From the NCBI GenBank assembly GCA_008638375.1, contig CM018046.1, positions 41,873,706 to 41,937,705 on the forward strand: a stretch of 64,000 bases of DNA, given 5' to 3'. Within the stretch, counting starts at the first letter, position 1; the number at the start of each line of letters is the position of its first letter. Positions 45,401 to 57,113 of the stretch are shown here, piece by piece. The notes under the pieces were generated by a model. It did not search any database and was not told the DNA's origin. It saw nothing but the letters and a program-made list of their open reading frames with translations. The translations under genes and the position numbers were made by a program. This DNA comes from Nyssa sinensis (taxonomy: Eukaryota > Streptophyta > Magnoliopsida > Cornales > Nyssaceae).

Positions 45401-46272
45401 AAACATTATTTGAACAGAAAATATATAAAGTTGACACTTAAAATTTCAATCAAGAAATGAAATGGGAAACTTCTTTCAAATATGTTGCTTGTTTTTAAGG
45501 CTATTACATGTTTACAGTTTGATGAATTTTCAGTAATTCTCAAGAAACTCTAGTTTGGAAATTGTGTATTGGTGATTATCCAGGGCAAGATTTTGCGCTA
45601 GTGTCTGGAACAAGCATGGCTACCCCACACATAGCTGGTGTTGCTGCTTTGATCAAGCAAACACACCCCAACTGGAGCCCCGCAGCTATCACATCGGCGA
45701 TGATGACAACTGCTGATGTAGCTGATCGGCATGGAGATCCAATTCTAGCCCAACAATCAAATCAACTATCTCCTGCAACTCCATTTGATTTTGGAGCTGG
45801 GTTCATCAACTCTTCTCGAGCCATTGATCCAGGACTTGTTTTCCACACCAAATTCCAAAACTACATTGAATTTCTCTGTGCTGTTCCTGGTGTTGATGAC
45901 ATGTCTGTGAGACGAGCATTAGGCGTTGGGTGCCCGAATAAGAGGAAGGCATGGTGCTCAGATTTGAACACAGCAAGTGTGACAGTTTCAAATTTGGTAG
46001 GCTCCAGAAAGGTGATTCGAAAGGTAACAAGTGTAGGTAATGGGAATGAGACATATAAAGTGAATATAAGGGAGCCATTAGGAGTGAAGATTACTGTGTC
46101 CCCACGAGTTTTCAAGGTTAGTAAAAATGCTATAACAGTTCTTAGGCTTGTCTTGGAAGCAACTGAAGTAACCAATGCATACACATTTGGTGAAATGGTG
46201 TTGAGGGGAAGTAAAAATCATGTGGTTAGAGTTCCTATAGCTGTTTATGTGGGTAGCTCTTTAGGGTCTTGA
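42435..46272 (+). CDS. Subtilisin-like serine protease, plant SBT2 type
   Basis: Nine exons: 42435-42574, 42737-42887, 43070-43482, 43687-43782, 43909-43978, 44085-44367, 44484-44818, 44990-45257, 45584-46272. They join in frame to 814 aa, the usual SBT2 length. Order: hydrophobic signal peptide (about residues 1-24), I9 prodomain (YKERVSSGHDIFLQSLLQRG, HLLNGFAIDVTSEK), then the peptidase S8 domain with Asp154 (GLIDTGINPFHPSF), His233 (DGHGSHTAS), oxyanion Asn339 (AAGNGGP) and Ser596 (SGTSMATPH). A PA insert lies at about 390-510, and a fibronectin-III-like tail follows. Likely a secreted, self-processing endopeptidase of the apoplast; the substrate is unknown. The first donor (ATG|GTTTGA) is weak, so the exon 1-2 junction is the least certain. 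An ALE1/SBT2.4-like identity is possible but unproven. Confidence 0.93.
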
Positions 46273-46834
46273 ATTATTTCAATTTACTATGAGATGTATC
46301 CTCTTAACTCAACTTTCTCATGCAATAGATCTCGCACTCTCTCTCAATATATTGGATTAGCATTCAATTGACTAAAAGGCTAGTTCAATACACGAGACTT
46401 TTGCCACCGCAAATCCTTGAGAAGGATAAATGTACACAGTATTCAATATGACTATCTATTTTAATTCACAAGCATGGTTGCTACTTAGATTAATCATAAC
46501 ATAAAACTTTTCCATTAATCTAGAATTGTTGGGTCATCATGGAAGATAAGTTTCTCTTCATTTGATTCTATTCTCTATGGAAGGAAAAATATTTATGTTC
46601 CTGTTCATCACACTGAAGATCATTCACCAGGACGTTTATTACAAGCTGGGGTGACTGAAATAATTTTTTTTTTTCAATCAAAGGAATACTTGCATTTAGT
46701 GGTACAATGGAAGTTATAAAATCCACAAACCTGTATATATTAGCAATCTTTGATCTAAGATGGCCTTTTTCTTCTGTAACTTTTTGAAGTTAAAAGAAAC
46801 ACCTGAATTGATGTAACTTTTAGATAGTGAACCT
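46273..46834. other. Convergent intergenic spacer
   Basis: The 562 bp between the stops of the subtilase (+) and the 174-aa gene (-) must contain both 3' ends. It is AT-rich, with no other gene seen. Confidence 0.6.
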
Positions 46835-48030
46835 TTACTTGTGTTTAAGTTTTTGTAGTGTTGCAAGCAGTTTTGAAATGAATCCCCTCTTCTTTTGCAC
46901 CTGAAAGAGTCAGCATGTCTTAATCTCATAGTAGAGTGTCAATGATCATAGAAGATTATTTCATTTGTACTAAAAAAAAAATAGAAAATTACTACTTATC
47001 TCACCTGATAGCTTTTTATGATAGCAGCTTTCATCTTAATGGTGTTGGATCCACTGTTTTTCTTCTTCTTTTTCTTCCTCTCTTTCTTAGCTTGTGATAT
47101 TGTCATAGCTCCAAAAAAGCTCGGAATCATGAGTTTCCACTTGCCCAAACAAGAAGGGACTTTAGCATGTTTAGGCTTGCTTTCAGCAGCAAAAATCTAT
47201 CAAAGCATAAGTTGTTAATCACAACAATAATTATTTACAGATTTTCTCATCCTCTTGATCCGAAAATGAATATTTATAATGGTAAAGACTTAGATTAGAT
47301 TATCTCCTATCCTATCCCAAGGATAAAATGCAAAGAACAGCTGACTTCAATGTAACATCTATTAGGGCTCGTTTGGTAGGCAGGAATGGAATAGAAGAAG
47401 GAATTGACCATTCCTATTTTATTCCCAAATCAATTCATTAGTTAGTTCATTCCATTCATTTGTGATTTCATTTTAGCATACCAAACGTGGCCTCACGGTA
47501 TTAGGATATAGATATAGTGGCAATGATCTTTTGAATGAACCTATGTAGTACAATTGGTTTACCTAATCTTTTGAGATGCATAAACTATGGGCTATGAATT
47601 GAATTTGGTGCAAACGCGGTTAGATATTTTGTCTGATTTGGAAACATGGTGGTAGATTGAAGATGAGAATTAATAAAATACCTGGATCAGAGGTTGTTGG
47701 TTGGAAGAAACTGGCTTTGGATGTGAGGGTAAGGATGCTCCTGATCGAGCAGACTCGCGAAGGCGGTGCGAGTAGTCAAGAAGCTCAGCTCTCCTATTGT
47801 ATCCTCCTCCATTAACACCATGCTTGGGCTGATGTAGATGAAGGTGGTGGTAGTGATTTGATGACACCCTTCTCTTCCTGGGCCTTTCCACATACACAGC
47901 CACTAACACAGCCTTCTCCTTGCAGCATGTGGCCTGGAATTCAGATTGCCAGGCATCGTCAATATCAGTTACTCAGAGAGAATGAGAGGGAGAAAGAGAG
48001 AGAGATGATACTTACCATTCTGGTTTGCAT
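46835..48030 (-). CDS. Conserved-looking basic plant protein of unknown function, 174 aa, four exons
   Basis: Minus-strand exons 48030-48016 (MQTRM), 47933-47682, 47196-47005 and 46900-46835 (stop) are all phase 0 with GT-AG introns, and each exon is open in the joined frame. Exon 2 encodes EKAVLVAVYVERPRKRR, a His-rich stretch and RRAELLDYSHRLRESAR (about residues 52-68). Exon 3 encodes CLGKWKLMIPSFFGAM and a poly-lysine block (KERKKKKKKN), possibly a nuclear signal. The last exon is VQKKRGFISKLLATLQKLKH. The 5' UTR carries a CT repeat. I do not recognise a named domain. Codon-level openness across four exons and good splice sites argue for a real gene. Confidence 0.78.
47365..47493. mobile_element. 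Small MITE in intron of the 174-aa gene
   Basis: Inverted ends GGGCTCGTTTGGTA and (reverse complement) AGGCCACGTTTGGTA bound a 129-bp AT-rich interior (ATTCC/GGAAT blocks). The termini resemble PIF/Harbinger- or hAT-type MITEs. A left TTA is present, but a matching right copy is not clear. Lies in the intron 47197-47681. Confidence 0.6.
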
Positions 48031-48032
48031 GT

Positions 48033-48038
<6 letters not shown>

Positions 48039-48069
<31 letters not shown>
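48039..48069. repeat. (GA)n microsatellite in the 5' UTR of the 174-aa gene
   Basis: GA repeat, read as CT on the minus strand, immediately upstream of the ATG at 48030. CT-rich 5' leaders are common near plant transcription starts. A second GA run lies in intron 1 (47984-48005). Confidence 0.75.
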
Positions 48070-50710
48070 TTTACTTTATGAATGAGTATGCAGGCCAAGA
48101 AAGGAAAATAAAAAATAAAAAATGGCCGACATGAATTCATTGGTTGGCATCGAAACCGAACGCACCTGATTATGCAAATGTAGGTCCATTCCAAATATGA
48201 AATCCAAAATATAATTACAGGGCATTCATTAGAAGAATGAATCCCACATTTAAGGGAATACAAACAAGCACATCAGTGTGGGTAGTGAGTTCGACCAACT
48301 CCTATTCTCCTACTGACTAGTATGTGCTACCATCTTTGATATTGAAATTTCTTAAATGGGATTAGTAAATTGACGTGATACCCTTTTTAATTTTATTATG
48401 TCATCTATTATATGATTCATATTTTCTAATGAAATATAACATATATGGAAAAATATTGTTAAAAAGGTACATTAGCACGTGATGCTTCAAACTTACCGAA
48501 AAATATTTCTTCCAAATATTCATAAAAAAAAGAGATAGCAACTTCAAAAGTATAGATATATCAACATAAATATAGCAATTATATATTGATATCACTTTTT
48601 TTATTAAAAAAATGATGAATATTAATATCAAATCATAAAATTTTTTAAAGTATTAATTGAAATACTTGATGCATCATTTTGAATCAATATATTACAAACA
48701 AAACAAAGATCTAAAATTGAAGTAACATTGATCTTGATTCTTTATTATAAGTCAATAGTTATTTTTTTTCTTCGTATGTATATATTATACATGATTTAGG
48801 ATATCAATAGTTATGGGATTTTTTTATTATGGTTTACCAGATAGCATAACTACATATGATATGATACAAAGTTGCTTAACCTAAATTGTCGTCTTTGTCT
48901 TTTCCATTATTGCCACGCATCAGATATGATGCATGATTATTGTGTATATCACCCAACCGTATAATCTCAGTACATTTATCAAGTATTTATTTTATAGAAC
49001 TTAATTAGAAGTTGGCAACTACTTTTTTTTTATTATGTTAAATAAAGTGGACAGTGGATATAATGTGGCCCATAACTTGATATATATATATATATATATA
49101 TATATCCATCTCATAATATACATAGTCTTGATGAAATTTTTTGGCAGATGAATAAAGACTCAGATTGTATACTATTAACATGCTTTACATGCAAGACTCT
49201 GATTATAGTCCATGAAGAATCCTTTTCAGTTATAATATGCCAGATGACTGAGTCTGATATGTCATATATCACGAGTATCAGCAAGTTTGGACTCTAGAGA
49301 TTATAGAATCTTATGGTAGGAACATATATTTATACATATAGATAATATGCAATAGAAAAAGTCTATATTAATATTACCAATAAAATAGCAAGTGACGCCA
49401 TGGATGCAAAGTCATACAGTGACAGGAATTTGGGCTTATTCTAGTCGGGTTTGTCAAGCTTTATATCTTCGGGCTCAACCGAGCGGGGCTCAATCCAAAA
49501 AATCAAGACCAAACTTGAAGTAGAGGAATTCTGGGCAAGGGCCGGATTAGTCTTGGATTCGGATGAGGCTGGGCCGGGCCAGGACGGGCAGGCCTCCGGA
49601 CCATTTTTGCATCCCTAGACTTCTCCATTACAAGTATATTTAAAGAAGAATCACAGCACACAGCCCTACACTTGTCAAACAAAACCCATCTAATAACATG
49701 CTGAAAAAGAAAAAATAGGACAAGAGTAACACGGACAAAATAACCAAAAATAGGGACATTTACAATTAACAAAAACAGACTCGCGAAAACAACAAAAACA
49801 AGTATAATAGAACAGAGCAACAGAGCAACCTGAGCAGATCACAACTGTTCCCACTCATTCACCCAACAGAAGTAAACTTAAAAGACATACATGACAATTT
49901 TAAGCTTCATACAGACTTCCCAATTGTGATAAAGAGTTCTTCAGTGACATAGTCTCATTGATTAATCTATTGACTTAAGCAGCTCGTCCAGCTTCCAATA
50001 GCGGTCAACACATTTATTGATCCGATAATAGCTTAGCGGTTTTAAGAAGTTATCAGGATGAGGTAAAGCTAGCAACGTCAAGTCCGGCACAATTTTCCAT
50101 ATGAAAGACAAATCCTAGTGAAGTAAATCAGTCCAAAAATACGACAGTGGAGGAAACAACTAGTGTAAATATACTATGTGATATGAAAGGTTGAAGTTAA
50201 AAATCCAGAGATTAAAGAAATTAGAGATGTGTGCAGCATCACACTATAAAGGTGAATGATTGAGGCATTTGAAGATCAATTAATGGAAATGTTGTAAGTC
50301 TCGTATCAAGAAAAAGTATTAATATATACAAAATTGATTAGTCACATTTTTTTTAGAAGTGAAGACCTTATCTTGACCTAAAAATTACTTAGTACTAAAT
50401 TGCACCTGTTAATGGATAATTTCTTTCCTCCCATCAAAACAATTCGAAGCAGTTTCTTGTCAATTCTCTCTGACAAACTCAAGAAATTAGCATGACTAGC
50501 AAGATTAGCAAGGGATGAAGACGTTTCTACGTTTGGCACTGCATAAAATGTTGCTGATCCTTGTGTTCACTGCTGGTTCTTCTCCCTCTTGTGGGTTTAG
50601 CTTCCTACCAAATGAATGGATGTCATTAAGCTTAAGACTTCAATGGCAAAATCGGTGCACCCGAAAGACGCCACTATGTGTAGAGGAGTATCTACAAATG
50701 GGGTTTCATT
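48070..50710. other. AT-rich intergenic region
   Basis: No supported gene. It includes an (AT)n run (49080-49105) and a GC-richer patch at about 49440-49616 (GGGCCGGGCCAGGACGGGCA) that ends TTTGCATCCCTAG. GGATGCAAA occurs near 49400 in the opposite orientation, so this may be a decayed hAT-type MITE. Confidence 0.5.
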
Positions 50711-50942
50711 GATATTTTATTAGAGAAGCCCGATTCCTTCTCCTAAATTGTCGTAACTGCATATTGTTGTAACTGCTTCAGTTTGTTTTTTAATTTTTGA
50801 ATTTGTATTTTAGGTTACACCTGTACACTTATCTTTAGGAATAAGTTTCAAATCTGTTATAATCTTTTGTATTTATATTTGCTAATTGAATGAGAAGCTG
50901 TGTGGCATATTTTCCTCTCCTCTGTTTCTCTTATTTCTTATA
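50711..50942 (+). repeat. Copia-3 5' LTR (limits approximate)
   Basis: The sequence just before the primer-binding site TGGTATCAGAGC (from 50943) should be the 5' LTR. It includes typical LTR features such as TTGAATGAGAAGC and TATATGG. The left edge is a guess because the 3' LTR lies beyond the window. Confidence 0.5.
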
Positions 50943-50961
50943 TGGTATCAGAGCATTTTAA

Positions 50962-52685
50962 TTGTTGTTGCTCTCTTCTTCAGCCACCAGTACCATGACA
51001 ACGACCAATAAATCCAACTCTCCGCCTATTATTCACAACACAAATGAACCAAACACATCTCTCATCTCCATCAATATCTCTGCCCAAGCCCCACTCAAAC
51101 TCACCACAACAAATTACATCTCTTGGAAACTTCAATTCTATACTCTCTTTGTAGGTTATGATCTCTTAAGATATATAGATGGATCCAAACCTTGTCCACC
51201 CTCCACTATCACTCAAAACAACACCTCTGTACCAAATCCTGCTCACAATACCTGGATTAGACAAGACCAACTGATCCTTAATGCTTTAGTTGGATCTCTT
51301 TCTCCCATAATTATCTCGTTCATTGCTAGAGCCAAAACATCAGAGGAAGCTTGGTTGATCCTGGCAAACACATATGCCAAGCCATCTCAAGGGTGCATCA
51401 AGCAGGTAAAGAATCAAATTAAAAATCTAAACCAAAGGGTCTCGATTGTTACAAATTTTCTTTAATTGGTGAAGTGTCAGGCAGATGAACTTGCTATTCT
51501 TGGAGCACCAATGGATGAAGATGACCTCGCAGACAAAATTCTTGATGGTCTTGGAGATGACTATAAAGAACTTATACGTGCAGTTCAAGCTCGCGATACC
51601 ATGATCATGTTCGATAAGCTCCATGAAAAGCTTCTAAATTTGAAGCGTCTCTTCAAGGTGCAAAATTTGAACCCTCTCATTTTCCAACCTCAACAAAATC
51701 CTTCAAATTGCAGCACTACAAGTTAGTGTCCTTCTTTCAACTCTGGTAACACCAACAATAATTGGCGTTCATCAACAAACTTTGGTAACAACAGTACAGG
51801 TTGGCGACCCTCACTCAATACCAACAATCACTCCCCCGCTTTTCTTAACGCGGGACAAAACTCGTCTCGCAGCCAACGACCTCCTTCTCGACCTTATCTT
51901 GGATATTGCCAAATATGTGGAATATAGGGGCACACTGCCAAGAGATGTCCCTCTTTTCGCTTGGTGCCAATTCAACCCAATGCAACTCCGGTTGCACCAA
52001 TGAACAGCATTACGACACCATGGCAACCTCGAGCTCATTTTGTAGCTAACACTACTCCTACCATTCTACAATGGCTACTAGACAGTCATTATGTCACTGC
52101 CAACTTGTGTAATCTATCTCTCCATACACCTTACAATGGTTCTGATGACATTATGTTTGGCGATGGATCGGGTCTTCCTATAACTCACACTGGTTCTACA
52201 TCTTTTACCACTTATAACACATCATTTAAATTAGACAATGTTTTGTGTGTCCTTAGAATGACAAAGAATCTAATTTCCATTTCTCAATTTTGTACTTCCA
52301 ATAATGCCTCTGTTGAATTTTTACCATCCTCTTTTCATGTGAAGGAACTTCGCACGGGGGGCCATCCTTTTGAAGGGTCACACGAAAGATTAGGTGTATG
52401 AATGGTCGGTTTCCTCTTTCACAACATATCTATAAGTAGCCTTTTCTAGTGTCAAAACTTCTTCATTTGAGTGGCATCATAGATTGGGCCATCCTGCATT
52501 TCCTATTTTAAAACACATTGTTTCACATTATTAGTTAGATTTATCTTCATCTTTTATCTCTGATTGTTTGTGTAATGCTTGTCACAACAATGAAAGCCAT
52601 AAATTACCTTTCTTAATTTACATCTATTGTTGTGTCCTCTCAACCACTTGAAGTTATTTTCTCTGATGTGTGGACTTCACCTGTT
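50962..52685 (+). pseudogene. Copia-3 gag, protease and pre-integrase (broken)
   Basis: 50962-51465 encodes gag (LKLTTTNYISWKLQFYTLFV, SEEAWLILANTYAKPS), continuing after a stop at 51463-51465 in 51466-51726 (DEDDLADKILDGLGDDYKEL). The zinc knuckle at about 51910 reads CQICGI-stop-GHTAKRC, with TAG inside it. The protease site reads WLLDSHYVTANL, lacking the GAT/GAS residues after DS, so it is inactive. 52470-52510 has the pre-integrase motif EWHHRLGHPAF. The integrase is cut at 52694 by element A. Confidence 0.85.
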
Positions 52686-54199
52686 ATCTCCTATCACGAC
52701 CCAAAACCCACCCTATGCGGATTAGGGGTCTGTGACTGGGTTTGGGGCCTGTGGGCTGTTCCTTGTCAAAAGGATCTGAAATACTAAGTAAATTTTTTAA
52801 TAAAACATTTTATAGTCAACAGTAAAAACTAGTAGTATAGTTAGGATATCATTTAATACATGCCAAAAGAACATAAATGTTTATAAGTATAGATCCTCCA
52901 AAAACACAAACTGACAGGACCATGGTGACATGAGAGAAATTAAGACCTTCCAATATTTAATTTAGTACAAAAACTCGCCAAAAGAGAGCTACCAATGGCT
53001 GGTGGCGTCTAAGCCTCCGGAGTGCCTAAGGGTTCCCTTACTTCTTGTTGTCCTGAAAAATATAAGGGAAGGGGTGAGCTAACAAAGCCCAATAAGTAAT
53101 CTCCTAGCTTTAACATGGGTTAGGGTTAATTCAAGGGAATGGTAGGATAAAGAGATAACAGATAGCCAATAGTCAGATGAGCAAACAGTATATACATAGC
53201 CAGTCACCAAGATGTGTAACAATGACCCGAAGGTCCAGAAAGGCTTATTCCCACAAGAAATATTACAAGAGAAAATCAGTCAAGGAGATCCAACACAATA
53301 AATTGCTTCCACCAATAATACGTCAGCCAATCAAAAGTATTTCATGCTTACAAATGATATGATCATTCACAAGGTATAAAATACGATCATCTAACAATGC
53401 AAAGACGTCATTATCGAATTCTAACAGAACAGATGCATAAATAGAACGGGGCCTGGCATACCCCCAAAACACGCATATTCAGGTCCGCCTCTCTCTCTTG
53501 GGCTAGCTAAATAGCACCAGAGCTCTTACACTACAAGCCCGAAGGACATAACAGACCCCAAAGGGTCCACCCTGCATCTGAAAACAGGTGGGCGTTGTGA
53601 TTGAGCACAACCCCGGGTACATATCGAATACTATGATCCATAAATTTTCACACAAGATGCACAATCATGTGAAATAACCAAAATCTCAATCAACGAGACA
53701 TAAGAGTGTGGATTAACATCATTCAAGATATATCATCAGATCATGATGGTATAAATATGCTCATATATCAGCAAATCAAGATCACAAAAGATATAGGCAA
53801 GCAAGCCAAATTCTAAGTACAGACATGAATAATTGATCACAAATCGATTGGCTTCAAAATGGAGAAATCAAGTTCAATAGGTAGTGATAGAGTACAAATT
53901 TTGGCAGCATAAGAAGATAAATGTGACTGGCTGGGAAATAACCCACATTAAAGCATAGGAGTTACTTACCTTAAAGATTGCTTTCAGCAATTTTACAATT
54001 TTAAGTCTCCTTTTCCTTCCCTTTGGAGGTTCCTATAAATCATGAATTTAATTTTTATTAACTCATCTCAATTATTTAAAGTCAATGTTAATGTTCGTGA
54101 TTTATTTTAACCCTCTCGTTATTATTTAATTATACTCTTAGGGTTGCTAAATTTATCACAGCGGTCTCCAGAGTATTTTATTTGGTAAATCGGACTCCA

Positions 54200-54545
54200 C
54201 CGTTGAGTTCAGAATGTCCACGAAAATAAATCTAGGCCTTTGCAGCTTTTCATTTGGCTTTGGGTACCCTTAAGGGCAAAATGGTAATTTCATGCTTTAG
54301 GTGACTTAATTTTTTAGAACCCCGGTTGACTAAATAGACCTCACCATTGAGTCCAGAATGTCCGACATAATTAAATTGGATTATCTTTCATGTTTATTTG
54401 GCCCTGGGTATCATTAGGGGTAATACAATCATTTACCATTTGAGTGTCTTTATTTTTTCGGGTCTTGATTTAAAAAATTGGACTCTACCGTTGAGTCCGG
54501 AATGCCCGAAATAGTAAAAATACACTATTTATTTATTTAATTTGG
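54200..54545. repeat. Diverged modules in element A
   Basis: CGTTGAGTTCAGAATGTCC (about 54211), CATTGAGTCCAGAATGTCC (about 54344) and CGTTGAGTCCGGAATGCCC (about 54490) occur at about 135-145 bp spacing. Each is followed by AT-rich sequence and a GGGxAAAATxGTAATTT-like block. The same module occurs five times in element B. Confidence 0.75.
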
Positions 54546-54835
54546 ACTTCGTTTGACTTATTTATGACCCAGGAGTAAAATCGTCATTTTACCTAATTAA
54601 TAAAATAATTAAATAAATTATTTTTTTATTTTCCACGGGTGTATTTGCATATAAGTCCAAAAAATTGGGCCAAAATAGGATTTTCAGAACCTGTTGGGGG
54701 TTGAAACGAAATTTTAGAATTTTTTGGGGGTCTAAACGTAATTCTTTAAAATATTTAAAATAAACCAGAGGGTTTATTTCATTTTTAAGTGAACCGGTCA
54801 GGGTTCCACTGAACCAACCGGTTTGTCCCGTTCAA

Positions 54836-55845
54836 GGTGTAATGCTGACGTCACCCCTAATTTTAAAATTAAAAATCCCCTTAATTAAACGGCGTAGTTT
54901 CATTTTAAAATGGTTTGAACCGTTTGCAGTTGGGTAGGGGCCCGAACTGTTACTGACCCGATGCCCGACCCGAACAGTGTCATCTTCCCCAATGGGGTCG
55001 ACACTGTTCACCTTCAAACCCTAGATTTTGCAGCCCCATTTCATGATATTTTAAGATCTCACTGCCTCTATTTTCTGTTCTAAAGGGTTCCTAAAACCTT
55101 CAGGCAGGTTTTTGCATTGATTTTAGGGCTCGAATTGAGCTCAGGGTCACGGTTGGTTGTTTAATAGTCGTGACCTATAACACCATGCTGCATGCTCATT
55201 TTTTACTCAAATTTCATGGGGTTTTCTCCGTTATGGTCCCTTCATCATGGGGTTCAAGCCTCCATTCACAAATTTTAGTTTTGGTGTCGATTTGTGAGGT
55301 TGATCATCAAGACCCGAACCTGCACCTCGACTTTCAAGGTGTAATGCTGACGTCATGATGACGTCACCCCTAATTTTAAAATTAAAAATCCCCTTAATTA
55401 AACGGCGTAATTTCATTTTAAAATGGTTTGAACCATTTGCAGTTGGGTCGGGGCCCGAACCGTTACTGACCCGATGCCCGACCCGAGCAGTGTCGTCTTC
55501 CCCAATGGGGTCGACACTGGTCACCTTCAAACCCTAGATTTTACAGCCCCATTTCATGATATTTTAAGATCTCACTGCCTCTATTTTCTGTTCTAAAGGG
55601 TTCCTAAAACGTTCAGGCAGGTTTTTGCATTGATTTTGGGGCTCGAATTGAGCTCAGGGTCACGGTTTGGTGTTCAATAGTCGTGACCTACAACACCATG
55701 GTGCATGCTCATTTTTTACTCAAATTTCATGGCGTTTTCTCCATTATGGTCCCTTCATCATGGGGTTCAAGCCCTCATTCACAAATTTCAGTTTTGGTGT
55801 CGATTTGTGAGGTTGATCATCAAGACCCGAACCTGCACCTCTACT
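54836..55845. repeat. 502-bp tandem duplication in element A
   Basis: Unit 1 starts GGTGTAATGCTGACGTCACC at 54836, unit 2 at 55338, and both run to GACCCGAACCTGCACCTC. Unit 2 has a short extra TGATGACGTC, giving a doubled TGACGTCA-type palindrome. The units differ by only a few substitutions. On the minus strand, both carry short open frames with SVDPIGEDDT, probably incidental. Confidence 0.88.
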
Positions 55846-57113
55846 TTCAGTGACCTCCCCTTGTGAATTTGGGTTGTGGCTGTGTGATTTATTAATGCTA
55901 GTAGGGTCTAATTTTTATCTAAATGGCCAGAAATTGGTTTCATGAAGGTCACTTCAGACCTGCATTGTTGAAGGTTTAACAATAGAGGTACCTCTCAGTT
56001 TTAGGGCTTCTCAAGCCTTTCGACCTTCTCAGTCCATTCAGAACAGTCCCTTAGTGTTTATTTAATTTCATGCATGCAGCCTTAAGGCTCAAAGATGTTA
56101 AACAGTGCAAAAAAATTTCTAAGATAAAGAAGAGATCAAAACAGGTTTGATGCTTATACCTTTAATCAAACCCTTCTCTTCTCTTAGGCTGAATGTGGGT
56201 TCTTCAGTGGTTGATTCAGCCCAGTTGTGTACTCCCTAGTCCCCTTCCCGTGCACCTCCAATGAAAGCACGACATGCACACACACACACACACACATTTG
56301 TATTCACACACAAGTCTCTCACACTCTCTCTCTAACAATCACCCACACTCACACACAAAGTCACTCACACAGTTTTGAGTGCAGAACCTCATTGGGGTGT
56401 TGTAAAATGTATAGCTCACATATATATGTTAGACCACCTATACTTACACATCTATACATGTAGGCACATCAAGGGCTGAAATATAATCATGTGGCTGAAT
56501 CAAGATGATGTGGGCTGATGTGGAGAAGGTCGGTTGATGATGAGGGGTTTGCATGTATGCCCATTGGCCAATTTGGGAGGTGAGCTTGGGCAACTTGAGG
56601 TCATATACAATTCTGTTGTATATTTGGACAAAAAGTTGTTGACAGTCCAAGTGGTATTCTTTTGGATGGTTTTACACTTCCCTCACTTGGTCATGGGTTC
56701 AAATCCCTTTGGCCTCACATTTTGACATTTTTCCCATTTTGGACTTGGGCCTTGTTTGGCTGGCACAAATTTCCATTTCGGCTATTTCTTTTATATTTTC
56801 TTTTTTTTTAATTACTCTTTTTGCGACGCGGTTTCTTCTGGTCACTCCCCATTTAGGTTAACTTCGCTGTCAGAGGCATCGTGTTGATTCTTATTTTCTC
56901 ATTTTTTTCACGATTGGCTAATTCGAGTTTTATTAGTGTTAAAATAGAGCTAAAATGGCTAAATTAAGCCTTCCCCTCTTGACATATTAAATTATTTTAT
57001 TGGTTTATCGTGACCATCTAGAATTTTACGATTAGTTTTCTCAATTATTCTTTATGTTGCGTCTAATTAATAATTAGCGGACTAATTATTAATTAATTAG
57101 GTCGGGGTGTTAC

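Noticed and set aside
50515..50712. 65-codon open frame before the Copia-3 LTR.
   Set aside because: No recognisable domain, no splice support, and composition like its surroundings.
54832..55530. Minus-strand frames with SVDPIGEDDT in both units of the element A duplication.
   Set aside because: The similarity is explained by the tandem duplication itself. Element B shows only weak correspondence, so coding is not supported.
56227..56463. Thr/His-rich open frame.
   Set aside because: It is translation of a CA/CT microsatellite in element A.
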